Shown piece after piece: positions 1-8,325 of a stretch of 64,000 nucleotides of DNA; position 1 is the first letter of the stretch, and each line of letters starts with the position of its first letter. The DNA is from Salsuginibacillus kocurii DSM 18087 (lineage in GTDB: Bacteria > Bacillota > Bacilli > Bacillales > Marinococcaceae), in NCBI RefSeq assembly GCF_000377705.1, contig NZ_KB898623.1:712684-776683 (forward strand), written 5' to 3'. Under the pieces are notes generated by a model. That model did not search any database, had not been told where the DNA came from, and saw only the letters and a list, made by a program, of their open reading frames with translations. A program made the position numbers and the translations under genes.

Positions 1-592
1 GCTCCTCCAAGCTTGCATATTGAAGTCCTAGCTCTTCTTCAATTTTTGGTTTGCGTGAGCGGTTATAATAATACACCTCCATATCAAAACCTTTTGCTCT
101 TTTAGCTAGCGCCTGCCCAATTCTGCCCAGTCCGATGATCCCCAATTTCGCTCCATGAATATCTTGTCCTGTTAATTGCATGGGGCTCCATGTTGACCAC
201 TTTCCAGCGCGAAGGTAATTCGATGATTCTATAAGACGACGAGCTGTACTCATCAACAAAGCAAATGTTAAATCAGCAGTGGTTTCAGTTAATACGCCCG
301 GAGTGTTCGTAACCATAATATTTTTTTGTGAAGCTGTTTCTACGTCAATGTTATCGTAGCCCACTGCCATGTTACTCACAACTTTTAAATGACTAGCATT
401 TTCAATGATCTCTTTATCAATAGCTTCAGTTAATAAACAAAACAAACCATCTACTTCTCGTGTTTCTTTTACTAACACTTCTCTGGGAACTGGCTGATCT
501 TCTTTGTCCCACATCTTGACATTGCACTCTTCTTCTAGTATTTGTAAGGCTTCATCCGGTATTTTTCTCGTAATATAAATGGTTGGTTTCAT
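1..592 (-). CDS. D-2-hydroxyacid dehydrogenase (glyoxylate/hydroxypyruvate reductase type), 3' end beyond the window
   Basis: Partial gene: 197 codons are visible and the C-terminus runs off the left edge. The ATG at 592 follows a good ribosome site (AAGGGAGA). The N-terminus reads MKPTIYITRKIPDEALQIL, and a Rossmann NAD(P) motif GLGRIGQALAKRAKGF lies around residues 155-170, as in the GyaR/GhrB-type D-isomer-specific 2-hydroxyacid dehydrogenases. These interconvert 2-oxo acids and D-2-hydroxy acids such as glyoxylate/glycolate or hydroxypyruvate/glycerate in the cytoplasm. It is the last visible gene of the RpiR-linked operon, 52 bp after the kinase gene and after a hairpin that overlaps the kinase stop. 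It may therefore be expressed by read-through. The exact substrate is inferred from family only; the catalytic His region is not in the window. Confidence 0.85.
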   Translation of the reverse strand, partial: MKPTIYITRKIPDEALQILEEECNVKMWDKEDQPVPREVLVKETREVDGLFCLLTEAIDKEIIENASHLKVVSNMAVGYDNIDVETASQKNIMVTNTPGVLTETTADLTFALLMSTARRLIESSNYLRAGKWSTWSPMQLTGQDIHGAKLGIIGLGRIGQALAKRAKGFDMEVYYYNRSRKPKIEEELGLQYASLEE

Positions 593-628
593 ACATGTCT
601 CCCTTTTAAAACGATTGAATGAAAGAAA

Positions 629-657
629 AACCTATTCTAAACAATTAAGAATAGGTT
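629..657 (-). terminator. Hairpin overlapping the kinase stop codon
   Basis: A 10-bp perfect inverted repeat (AACCTATTCT / AGAATAGGTT, loop 639-647) is flanked by T-rich tracts on both strands. The FGGY kinase stop codon (645-647) lies in the loop. It looks like an intrinsic terminator or a processing/attenuation hairpin between the kinase and the dehydrogenase gene. Confidence 0.6.
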
Positions 658-2165
658 TTTTCAGCTTCCGCGTAAACGAGCGAATGTTTACGGTAGAGAG
701 GCTTTATTGTAGGGTAAATTTCACAAAAAAACTGATAAAGATCTTGGTAGAACGTTTGAAGCTCAGTTTTTGGTTTTATCGTTTTATAAGTTGAATTCTT
801 TAACTGAAAGCTGGACTCTTCAAAACTTGAAATATAACCTAAAGCTTTGGCAGCTAGTAGACAACATCCTATCACTGCTGTTTCAGAAACATTTTTCACG
901 TTAATGTTAGCGTTCAAAATAGTAGCCTTTGTCTGAGCCCAATGTACATTCTTTGACCCACCACCAATTGAACAAAAGGAATGAGGATCCTTTAAATTAT
1001 AATTGGTGTTAATAATGTCGTAGATTTGTTTCAGGCCATAAGAACAGCCTTCGTATATGGCTTGTAACATATCGGCTTTACTCGTATTAAGATGAAGCCC
1101 GAAGAATACTCCCCGGGCATCTCCATCCCAAATGGGTGCCCTTTCCCCTAACATATAGGGAAGAAAAAAGACGCCACTTGCCCCTGGAGCGGAAGATTTA
1201 GAGTACTCTTCTAAGACTCTGTCCTTACTTCCATGTTCAGTATTTTTCAAAAATTCATTGTAAAACCATGCTATGCTCGCTCCAGGAGTTGACATTGGTC
1301 CATGGGAGAGCCATTCGTTTTTAATGACATGGCATCTGTTTAACATTCTTGTGTCCAGCTCTTTTGGGTTGTCTGTACATACTGTTAACACATTCGAAGT
1401 CCCCACAGATTCGAACATTTCTTGTGGTTTTAATCCAATCGCTAAGGAAGAACAAGCAGTATCAGCCGCTCCCGCTACCACCATAGCTCCATCGATAGTC
1501 GGGTGCAATGAAGCAACATGCCCTACTTTTTTAGCTGGATCTACTACTTCAGGCAATAAGTTAGAAGGTATGCCGGCAGCGGTTAAACGTTCTTGGGACC
1601 AATTATAAGTTTCAATGTTAAATATCCCTGTAAAAGAAGCTTGCGTCCAATCCATGACAAACTGATTGGTTAACTTGTAAAGTATAAACGACGACAGATG
1701 CCCCCAATAGGCCGTTTGTTCATAGACATGTGGCAGGTGATTCCGCACCCACATTAAGTTAGTGACGGAACTCATGCCAGGATCAATTCTATTCTGTACA
1801 TTCTCCTTTGCCTGCGGGGACAAGGCACTCTCCAGCTGGTTAACCTCCTCCTCGCCCCGTCTATCCATATACATGATGCCATTCATAAGAGGAGTGCCCT
1901 CTTGGTTTAAAAACACAGAGGCATGGCAAAAGGAAGAAATAGAGATTCCCTCTACGGTGCCACCTAGTCTTTCTACCTCTTGCCCAGTTTCAATCAATAA
2001 TCCACTAATAACCTGCCAGATATCTTCTAAATCTAGTTCCACTCGATTTTGCTCAAATAGTAATTCATATGATTGGTATTTATAGAATTGAAACGAGCCA
2101 TGACGATCAAACATTCCAATCTTAATACCACTGGTCCCAATATCGATCCCAACTATATGAGACAT
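645..2165 (-). CDS. FGGY-family carbohydrate kinase (gluconate/xylulose kinase-like)
   Basis: A 506-residue protein starting MSHIVGIDIGTSGIKIGMFD, the classic FGGY N-terminal phosphate-binding motif, with a C-terminal ATP-binding part including FCSIGGGSKN around residue 400. FGGY kinases phosphorylate sugars, ketoses or sugar acids with ATP. The length is normal for xylulokinase/gluconokinase relatives. It follows the aldolase gene by 13 bp in the same operon, so it probably phosphorylates the keto sugar formed by the upstream zinc dehydrogenase before the aldolase cleaves it. That order of steps is inference; the substrate is not decided by the sequence. A hairpin overlaps its stop codon. 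Confidence 0.85.
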   Translation of the reverse strand: MSHIVGIDIGTSGIKIGMFDRHGSFQFYKYQSYELLFEQNRVELDLEDIWQVISGLLIETGQEVERLGGTVEGISISSFCHASVFLNQEGTPLMNGIMYMDRRGEEEVNQLESALSPQAKENVQNRIDPGMSSVTNLMWVRNHLPHVYEQTAYWGHLSSFILYKLTNQFVMDWTQASFTGIFNIETYNWSQERLTAAGIPSNLLPEVVDPAKKVGHVASLHPTIDGAMVVAGAADTACSSLAIGLKPQEMFESVGTSNVLTVCTDNPKELDTRMLNRCHVIKNEWLSHGPMSTPGASIAWFYNEFLKNTEHGSKDRVLEEYSKSSAPGASGVFFLPYMLGERAPIWDGDARGVFFGLHLNTSKADMLQAIYEGCSYGLKQIYDIINTNYNLKDPHSFCSIGGGSKNVHWAQTKATILNANINVKNVSETAVIGCCLLAAKALGYISSFEESSFQLKNSTYKTIKPKTELQTFYQDLYQFFCEIYPTIKPLYRKHSLVYAEAEKTYS

Positions 2166-2178
2166 AATTTATGCCTCC

Positions 2179-3000
2179 CTAGGTCTGGCTTACTTTTGTT
2201 AGGTCTTCATAATATTCTAACGCTTCTTTTACGCTGGCCTTGCCATGGATAATATATTTTAAGGCTTTGACTATAGAGGTAGGGTCATTCGTATTCCAAA
2301 CAAAACGGCCAAAGGTGATCCCTGTGCCTCCAGCATCAATTACGTCTCTAGTCATTTTAAAATAATCTTCAGGCTGATCCCCGATATCTCCCCCGGCAAC
2401 TACAACTTTTGCAGGTGATGAGTCAACAACTCGGGAAAAGGTTTCAGGATCTCCAGTATATTTGGTTTTGACGATATCCACACCTAATTCTGCCCCTGTA
2501 CGAACGGCATAAGCTACATGCCTCCAATGATCTTTCTCTTCAGTTGGAATCTGGTTTCCACGCGGGTAAATGTGCGCAATTAAAGGAAGTCCGTATTTAA
2601 AGGCTTGTGATGAAATGAGACCTAAGTTTCTAAGTTGTTCAGGTTGGTCATCCCCACCAACTATGCATCCCATCGAAACAGCGTCTGCGCCTAATTGCAT
2701 AGCTTCTTCTGCATCTGCTACCCAGGTGTCGTAATTTGGCTGCCACGGACTAAATGTTGAACATTTTAAAATAAAAGATGTTTTAGTGGCATGCTCCTGG
2801 AAACAGGAATGTGCCAGCCCTTTGTGCATGGTAATCGCATCTGGGCCACCTTCAATGATTTCACTAACTTTTCTTTCAATCGGCATTAATTCATCAAACA
2901 TACCCCGAGCCATTGCTTGATCCACAGCTACTGCCAGCAATCTTCCGTCTTCCTCATTCAACAAACGTTTTAAGCGAATTTCTTTTCCTAGTACACTCAC
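2179..3000 (-). CDS. Class I aldolase of the DhnA/LsrF family
   Basis: A 273-residue TIM-barrel protein of the DhnA-type (FbaB/LsrF/YihT) class I aldolases. The motif IVKTKYTGD supplies the probable Schiff-base lysine (Lys178), and the conserved start region LLAVAVDQAMARGM is seen near residue 21. It starts at a GTG preceded by AGGAGTG. Family members cleave or transfer between phosphorylated ketoses and aldehydes. In this operon it would cleave the phosphorylated product of the neighbouring FGGY kinase. An LsrF-type thiolase role cannot be excluded, but no other lsr genes are nearby. Confidence 0.8.
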   Translation of the reverse strand: MSVLGKEIRLKRLLNEEDGRLLAVAVDQAMARGMFDELMPIERKVSEIIEGGPDAITMHKGLAHSCFQEHATKTSFILKCSTFSPWQPNYDTWVADAEEAMQLGADAVSMGCIVGGDDQPEQLRNLGLISSQAFKYGLPLIAHIYPRGNQIPTEEKDHWRHVAYAVRTGAELGVDIVKTKYTGDPETFSRVVDSSPAKVVVAGGDIGDQPEDYFKMTRDVIDAGGTGITFGRFVWNTNDPTSIVKALKYIIHGKASVKEALEYYEDLTKVSQT

Positions 3001-3013
3001 ACTATCACTCCTA

Positions 3014-4057
3014 TTAATTATTTAGATCTAGTACTGTTTTCATTCCAGTCCCATTCATCACATCCTGAATCGCTTCATTGATTTGTTCAAGTGAATATCC
3101 AGGAGTAGTGAGAACATCCGTATCGATTCTGCCATTTGCAATTAATGATAAGGCTTCGATGTTGTCTTGCCTTGTAGAAGCTGTAGTTCCAACAATATTA
3201 AGTTCTTTGTAATGAATCGCATTAGGGTCGATCTCGCTTAAGTCGTTTTTAGTAAAACCAGCAAAAAGATTAAGGGTTCCACATTTTTTTAGTAAGCTTA
3301 TACATTCAGAAACAAGACCTGAAACTCCAATAGCCATCACCACTTTATCTACGCCTTTGTTCTCTGTGATTTGCATTACTTCATCATAAAGCGATTGTTC
3401 CTGCGGATTTACCACAACATCAGCCCCAGCTTGAAGCGCTTTATCACGGCGATGGTCGACAATCTCGCTCACAATGACTTTGCCGGCTCCGGCAATTTTG
3501 GCTAATTGAACATGCATTAACCCGATCGGCCCGCTTCCAATAACAACGACGGTATCATTTAATTTGATGTCTGTTTTTCGCAAGCCGTTCACACAACATG
3601 CTAATGGCTCTGTAATAACAGCATCTGATAACGCTACTTCCGGTGGGATCTTTAGTAAGTTGCGGTTGCTTACCGCTTCTTCCGGAATTTTCACGTATTC
3701 TGCAAACCCTCCATCAAATTCATAACCTATCGCTTTCCGATTTTCGCAAGCATTTTCCATTCCATTTAAGCAGGCATAACAATGTTGACAAGGTATAATA
3801 GGGATAACGCTAACCCGGTCACCTGTTTGATAATGCTCCACCCCCTCTCCGGTTTCCACAATTTCTCCAACTGTTTCGTGGCCAATTATTGATGGGGTTC
3901 TTACTCCTTTTGTTTTCTTGCCAGTGTAAATGCGTACGTCAGTCCCACACACCGCGCTGTTAATAACTTTGAGAAGCACCTCCCCTGCATGTACTTTAGG
4001 TGTTTCTACCTCTTTTACCTGTATATCTTCTTGTTTATTAAAGATTGCTGCTTTCAT
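3014..4057 (-). CDS. Zinc-dependent alcohol/polyol dehydrogenase (MDR family)
   Basis: A 347-residue medium-chain dehydrogenase. It shows catalytic-zinc ligands in SAVCGTDVRIYTG and the GHE motif, and four structural-zinc cysteines in CQHCYACLNGMENAC. The NAD-binding motif is GSGPIGLMHVQLAKIAG. The profile matches sorbitol/threonine/L-idonate dehydrogenases, which oxidise a secondary alcohol of a polyol or sugar acid with NAD(P)+. The start ATG is preceded by AGGAGTGGAG. It is placed between the TRAP transporter and the aldolase, so it probably catalyses the first oxidation of the imported substrate. The exact substrate is unknown. Confidence 0.85.
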   Translation of the reverse strand: MKAAIFNKQEDIQVKEVETPKVHAGEVLLKVINSAVCGTDVRIYTGKKTKGVRTPSIIGHETVGEIVETGEGVEHYQTGDRVSVIPIIPCQHCYACLNGMENACENRKAIGYEFDGGFAEYVKIPEEAVSNRNLLKIPPEVALSDAVITEPLACCVNGLRKTDIKLNDTVVVIGSGPIGLMHVQLAKIAGAGKVIVSEIVDHRRDKALQAGADVVVNPQEQSLYDEVMQITENKGVDKVVMAIGVSGLVSECISLLKKCGTLNLFAGFTKNDLSEIDPNAIHYKELNIVGTTASTRQDNIEALSLIANGRIDTDVLTTPGYSLEQINEAIQDVMNGTGMKTVLDLNN

Positions 4058-4081
4058 CTTTCTCCACTCCTAACTTTGCGC

Positions 4082-5359
4082 TTATAAATCTAACCGTTGG
4101 ATTGGCTCTGTAATTAGGCCAGGGAAAAATATAAAGATTGAAATCATTAGGATGACAACGATCATCCACGGAAGAATGCTTTTTGAAATCTGTTCGATCG
4201 ATAAGCCTGTAATATTGGATGCTGCATATAAACAGACGCCTACTGGAGGAGTAATTAATCCAAAAGATAAAACAATGACCATAAATACTACGAAAAAGAG
4301 TGGATCAATTCCCACCATATTGATAGTTGGTAATAGGATAGGTGTTAATACAAAGATTGCCGCTGTCGCATCCATAAACATGCCTACTACTATCAAAAAG
4401 CCGAACAACAGCAATAATATAACTACCGGATTTTCACTAACCTCGCTAATAAAAGCAGCTACTTGCCCTGGTAAACCATCATATTGAAACACCCATGTTG
4501 CTACTTGAGCTGTAACAGCGATAAATAGGATAGTCCCTGTCAACTTGGCTGTGCGATAGAACACACTAGGCAAATCCTTTAGCCCCAAGCCCTTGTATAC
4601 TAAGGTGGAAATAATTAAAGTGTATAAAGCAGCGATACCGGCAGCCTCTGTCGCTGTAAAGTAGCCGCTTAATATACCACCCAAAAGAATGACCGGAGCC
4701 AACAAAGCGGGGAACGCTTTTATAAAACTCTTACCAATTTGAGGGAAAGCAAATTCGGTTCTCTCTCCAATGTTATTCTTCTTGCAGTAAATATAGTTAA
4801 TCACCATTAGCATCAAAGCTATAGATAGACCTGGAATTAACCCTGCGAACAATGCCTGACCAATTGAAACTCCTGCCGTAGCTGCTGCGATAACCATTAA
4901 TATGCTTGGTGGTATAACGGTGGCAAGCATGGATGAGATTAATGTGATCGCTGTCGCATAGCTTTTCGAATAACCGTTGCGATGCATAGCATTTATACTG
5001 ATACGTCCTGTACTTGCCACATCTGCTACTGAAGAACCGGCCATGCCTGCAAATATAAGACTTGCTACTATATTTACATGGCCAAGCCCTCCAGCCATCC
5101 ACCCCACAATGCTTTTAGCAAAATCAAATATTGATTCCGCCACTTTCCCCTCATCCATTAATATTCCAGTTAGAATAAACAGAGGCACAGCCACCATGAT
5201 AAAGCTATTCATCGCACTAAACATCGATTGAGCAACAATGTTCAAGGAAATTCCTTCTAATAAAAAAACAGTGGCGAGACTTGATAAGCCGAGCGCTACA
5301 GCTATAGGCAAGCCAGTTAACATTAATACAAAAAATACAATTATTAGAAAAATCGACAA
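4082..5359 (-). CDS. dctM: TRAP transporter large permease, DctM family
   Basis: A 425-residue, almost entirely hydrophobic protein with about a dozen membrane segments and the DctM pattern MAGSSVADVASTG near residue 108. It forms the sodium- or proton-coupled channel of a tripartite ATP-independent periplasmic transporter. The probable start is a TTG two bases after the dctQ stop, with GGAGGAG just upstream, so translation is likely coupled to dctQ. Together with DctQ and DctP it would import an organic or sugar acid. Confidence 0.93.
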   Translation of the reverse strand: MSIFLIIVFFVLMLTGLPIAVALGLSSLATVFLLEGISLNIVAQSMFSAMNSFIMVAVPLFILTGILMDEGKVAESIFDFAKSIVGWMAGGLGHVNIVASLIFAGMAGSSVADVASTGRISINAMHRNGYSKSYATAITLISSMLATVIPPSILMVIAAATAGVSIGQALFAGLIPGLSIALMLMVINYIYCKKNNIGERTEFAFPQIGKSFIKAFPALLAPVILLGGILSGYFTATEAAGIAALYTLIISTLVYKGLGLKDLPSVFYRTAKLTGTILFIAVTAQVATWVFQYDGLPGQVAAFISEVSENPVVILLLLFGFLIVVGMFMDATAAIFVLTPILLPTINMVGIDPLFFVVFMVIVLSFGLITPPVGVCLYAASNITGLSIEQISKSILPWMIVVILMISIFIFFPGLITEPIQRLDL

Positions 5360-5360
5360 G

Positions 5361-5864
5361 TCATTCTCCTCCTTTCCCTAGAGCATTGGAAGAGGAGAAA
5401 ACAGACTGTAACAAATTAAATATACTCAGCACTGCACAAAGGGGGACACATAGCCCGATCCAGGCAAGTGTTATTCGAAGCACTGCGCTCGTATCACTTA
5501 ATTGTTGTGCCATTAAATTAAGCCCAGTAACAAACAATAATACGAAAAAACAAATGGTTAACAATGTGGTGATTACAGCTAATACATTTTGAAATGAACG
5601 AGGTAATAACTTTATAAAAAAAGTAATACGTGGGGATTCATCATTGCGAAAACCAATCGCTACCCCTAAAAAAATGATCCAGATAAAAATAAATCTTGTA
5701 AGTTCTTCTGTCCAAACGGTTGATAAATCGAGAGGACGACTTATAATCTGAAGTAACACAACAATTAACAAGGAAAGGGTTAATATAATAACAGCAGTAT
5801 CTACCACATAGTTCACAGAGTTAGTACATTTCTGTAATAATCCTACCTCCTTCTTTTTTTGCAT
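5361..5864 (-). CDS. dctQ: TRAP transporter small permease, DctQ family
   Basis: A 167-residue protein with four predicted membrane segments and the family-typical WTEELTRFIFIWIIFLGVAIG stretch after the second segment. DctQ partners DctM in the membrane. It lies between the substrate-binding protein gene and dctM in the usual order dctP-dctQ-dctM and nearly abuts dctM. The ATG start follows a purine-rich AAGGAGG further upstream. Confidence 0.9.
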   Translation of the reverse strand: MQKKKEVGLLQKCTNSVNYVVDTAVIILTLSLLIVVLLQIISRPLDLSTVWTEELTRFIFIWIIFLGVAIGFRNDESPRITFFIKLLPRSFQNVLAVITTLLTICFFVLLFVTGLNLMAQQLSDTSAVLRITLAWIGLCVPLCAVLSIFNLLQSVFSSSNALGKGGE

Positions 5865-5939
5865 AAATGTGAACCCCTCATCTCTGTTTTTTATATAGAG
5901 AAGTTGAGCTATACTAGCACAACTCCTCTTTAATGAACA

Positions 5940-7043
5940 TTAATCTTTTCCAACAAACTCCAAGACTTCGTCAAAGTAATCATCGTCTTCTACAACTTCA
6001 CGAAACTCCGGATACTGACTTTGAGAAATTTCAACAAATTGCTCTTGATCTTCAGAAGACACTTCGTTAACTTCCATTCCTTCTTCTTCCAAGGTAGCAA
6101 TCATGCCATCAACTTCTTCATTGTCATAATCGCGAAGCCATCCCTGCATTTCCTCACTCTGATTTTCAATTACTTCTTGCTGCTCGTTAGACAAATCATT
6201 AAACGTGTCTTGATTGATTCCTACAACCCATGCATCTGCCATATGGTTTGTCATGCTAATATAATCCTGGACTTCATAGAAGCTGGAATTAACCGGAATT
6301 TCTACTGGGTTTTCCTGACCGTCAATGGTTCCTAGCTGCAACGCATTATAAACTTCACCAAAATCCATCGGTGTAGGTGAAGCTCCTGCCTCTTCAAAAA
6401 ATTCTACCCACAACGGATTATTAGGAACTCGAATGTCTAACCCTTCAAGGTCAGAAGGTTCATTGATTGGATTTACTGAGTTTGTGATTTGACGAAAGTT
6501 ACGGGGCCAGTAAGTTAGTCCTTCAATATCCAAGACATCAATATCATCTAATAATTGAAGAGCCAATTCATCATTCAACAGGTCTAGATATTGATCTTGG
6601 TCATCAAAAAGATAAGGAACACTAAACATGTTAAACCTTGATTCTGAATTCGCGTAAACAGTAGAGGAAAGGGCAAGCATATCCAAAGAGCCATCCCCTA
6701 GTTGATTAATTGCAGCTGATGGATCTTCCCCATATAAAGAGCCATCCCCATGAACTGTAACTTCAATGGAACCATTGCTTTCTTCTTCAACCTGTTCAGC
6801 AAATTCATTAGCTGCTACAGTAATTGAAGCGCTTTCAGGATCGGGCGTAGCAAAATTTAAAGATACAGACTCAGATTCACTTTCTTCTGCTTCCTCTTCA
6901 CCATTTTCCTCCTCTACTTCGTCCTCCGTTGCTTCCTCATCTTCGTTTGTACCCTCTGCTTCTTCTACATCGGCATCTTCATCTCCACACGCACTAAGCA
7001 TAAAAACTAAAGACAGTGAAAAAAGACTCAATTTCCACTTCAT
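5940..7043 (-). CDS. dctP: TRAP transporter solute-binding lipoprotein, DctP family
   Basis: A 367-residue lipoprotein with a signal peptide ending in the lipobox LSACG. A roughly 40-residue Glu/Asp-rich linker follows, then the DctP fold, including the substrate-binding region LDIRVPNNPLWVEFFEEAGA and GEVYNALQLGTIDGQENP. It captures the substrate outside the membrane for DctQM; DctP proteins usually bind carboxylates. The very acidic linker suits an extracytoplasmic protein of a halophile. The gene is preceded by GGGGGGAT and, 24-56 bp upstream of the start, by a large inverted repeat that is the probable RpiR operator. It is the first gene of the operon. Confidence 0.93.
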   Translation of the reverse strand: MKWKLSLFSLSLVFMLSACGDEDADVEEAEGTNEDEEATEDEVEEENGEEEAEESESESVSLNFATPDPESASITVAANEFAEQVEEESNGSIEVTVHGDGSLYGEDPSAAINQLGDGSLDMLALSSTVYANSESRFNMFSVPYLFDDQDQYLDLLNDELALQLLDDIDVLDIEGLTYWPRNFRQITNSVNPINEPSDLEGLDIRVPNNPLWVEFFEEAGASPTPMDFGEVYNALQLGTIDGQENPVEIPVNSSFYEVQDYISMTNHMADAWVVGINQDTFNDLSNEQQEVIENQSEEMQGWLRDYDNEEVDGMIATLEEEGMEVNEVSSEDQEQFVEISQSQYPEFREVVEDDDYFDEVLEFVGKD

Positions 7044-7065
7044 CGTATCCCCCCGAATTTTTATT

Positions 7066-7099
7066 TGAATATTCGAACTCTAAATAGTTCGAATATTCA
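7066..7099. promoter_or_regulatory. Inverted repeat, probable RpiR-family operator
   Basis: Two 13-bp arms (TGAATATTCGAAC and GTTCGAATATTCA) are perfectly complementary around an 8-bp centre, and each arm contains the palindrome GAATATTC. The repeat lies just upstream of dctP and downstream in sequence from the RpiR gene. Binding by the neighbouring regulator is inference. Confidence 0.65.
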
Positions 7100-7191
7100 T
7101 GACAATTAATTTCTTAAATTGAGTATATAACAAGGTGGTGATTTCCTTCAAGTTTTTTTAAAAAAAATAGAGATTTTTTTCAAAAACATTT

Positions 7192-8058
7192 TTACAGGCG
7201 CTTATTAATAGTAGAGGACCGTGTTTTTTGAATGTTGTTATAAGCGCTGTCATACCTGTTGTTTGCCACTCCAGCAAACAATGTATCGATAATTGTTAAT
7301 TGAGCAATTCGTGAAGCGGTAGCATCAGTGCGAAACATGGTTTCTTTTGAAGTTGTGTATAACGTGATATCAGCTACCTTGGTGATTGGTGACTTTGAAA
7401 TATTAGAAATACTTATAACCGTAGCCCCTTGTTCTTTTGCCAGCTTTAAAGCATGCAACGTATCAGTGTGGCTGCCTGTATGAGAAATTCCAATTGCAAT
7501 ATCATTTGGTGTTAACACACTCGCTGACATGGCCTGCAAATTCGCATCTGTATAGGCAAAACACTTAATTCCTACTTTTAAAAACTTATGTTGAGCATCT
7601 AAGGCAACATTCCCAGAGCCACCAGCTCCGTAGAATTCAATAGTATTTGCTTTAGAGATGACTTGAATTGCTTGTTCAAGTTCTTCATCCGAACAAATTT
7701 CCATCGAATCATACAAGGCTTGAATATTAGACTGGAAGATTTTTTTCTTAATCGTCACTACCTCATCGTGCGGGTCAATAACTTCATGTATATGCTGCTC
7801 AGGTTTAATGATTTCTCGCGCTAAATTAATTTTTAAATCCTGAAACCCTTTATAACCTAACTTTTTACAAAATCTCACAACAGTGGATTCACTCGTATTA
7901 CTTAGTTCAGCCACTTCCGTGATAGATTGGTGAATAATTTTTTCATAATCATTGAAGATATACTCCGCTAATTTTCGTTCTGCTCCTTTTAGTTTTGGAA
8001 AAATTGAATCAATACGGGTTAACAAACCCGTGTTAGCATTGACATTAAGTTTAGCCAT
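7192..8058 (-). CDS. RpiR-family transcriptional regulator with SIS domain
   Basis: A 288-residue regulator. The N-terminal HTH_6 domain (about residues 10-85) includes ITEVAELSNTSESTVVRFCKKLGYKGFQDLK. The C-terminal SIS sugar-phosphate-binding domain includes IEFYGAGGSGNVALDAQHKF and IGISHTGSHTDTL. The start is taken at ATG 8058 (MAKLNVNANTG) because AGAAAGGGG lies nine bases upstream; a longer reading frame upstream has no ribosome site. RpiR proteins sense phosphorylated sugars. It is transcribed just ahead of dctP on the same strand, so it is the likely controller of the transporter/catabolic operon. Confidence 0.9.
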   Translation of the reverse strand: MAKLNVNANTGLLTRIDSIFPKLKGAERKLAEYIFNDYEKIIHQSITEVAELSNTSESTVVRFCKKLGYKGFQDLKINLAREIIKPEQHIHEVIDPHDEVVTIKKKIFQSNIQALYDSMEICSDEELEQAIQVISKANTIEFYGAGGSGNVALDAQHKFLKVGIKCFAYTDANLQAMSASVLTPNDIAIGISHTGSHTDTLHALKLAKEQGATVISISNISKSPITKVADITLYTTSKETMFRTDATASRIAQLTIIDTLFAGVANNRYDSAYNNIQKTRSSTINKRL

Positions 8059-8273
8059 AATGGTGAACCCCTTTCTAAAGTTATTACGAAGAACCCCTCT
8101 CCCCAATAATAAAAATTACATGAGGATAAGGTACGTTTTCTTTTTGTTTCCCTTACTGACCATTATAAAGAAAATCTGCAATTCATTTTACCTAAAATAT
8201 ATAATATTTGCATCATTAAGTAAGTGGCTAAAAAAATAATAGAATCTCCCTGGGAAAATACTCTTTAAAAAAA

Positions 8274-8296
8274 TCCTGCGACGAATAATCGCAGGA
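8274..8296 (-). terminator. Rho-independent terminator after the SLH protein gene
   Basis: An 8-bp perfect stem (TCCTGCGA / TCGCAGGA) with a 7-base loop is followed on the minus strand by a run of seven T (8266-8273). It lies 30 bp beyond the SLH gene stop. Confidence 0.85.
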
Positions 8297-8325
8297 ATAA
8301 GAAACACTATTGTTTAGCACGAATC

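Noticed and set aside
2179-3000. LsrF thiolase of AI-2 processing
   Set aside because: There is no LsrK, LsrG, LsrR or Lsr transporter. The neighbours point to sugar or polyol catabolism.
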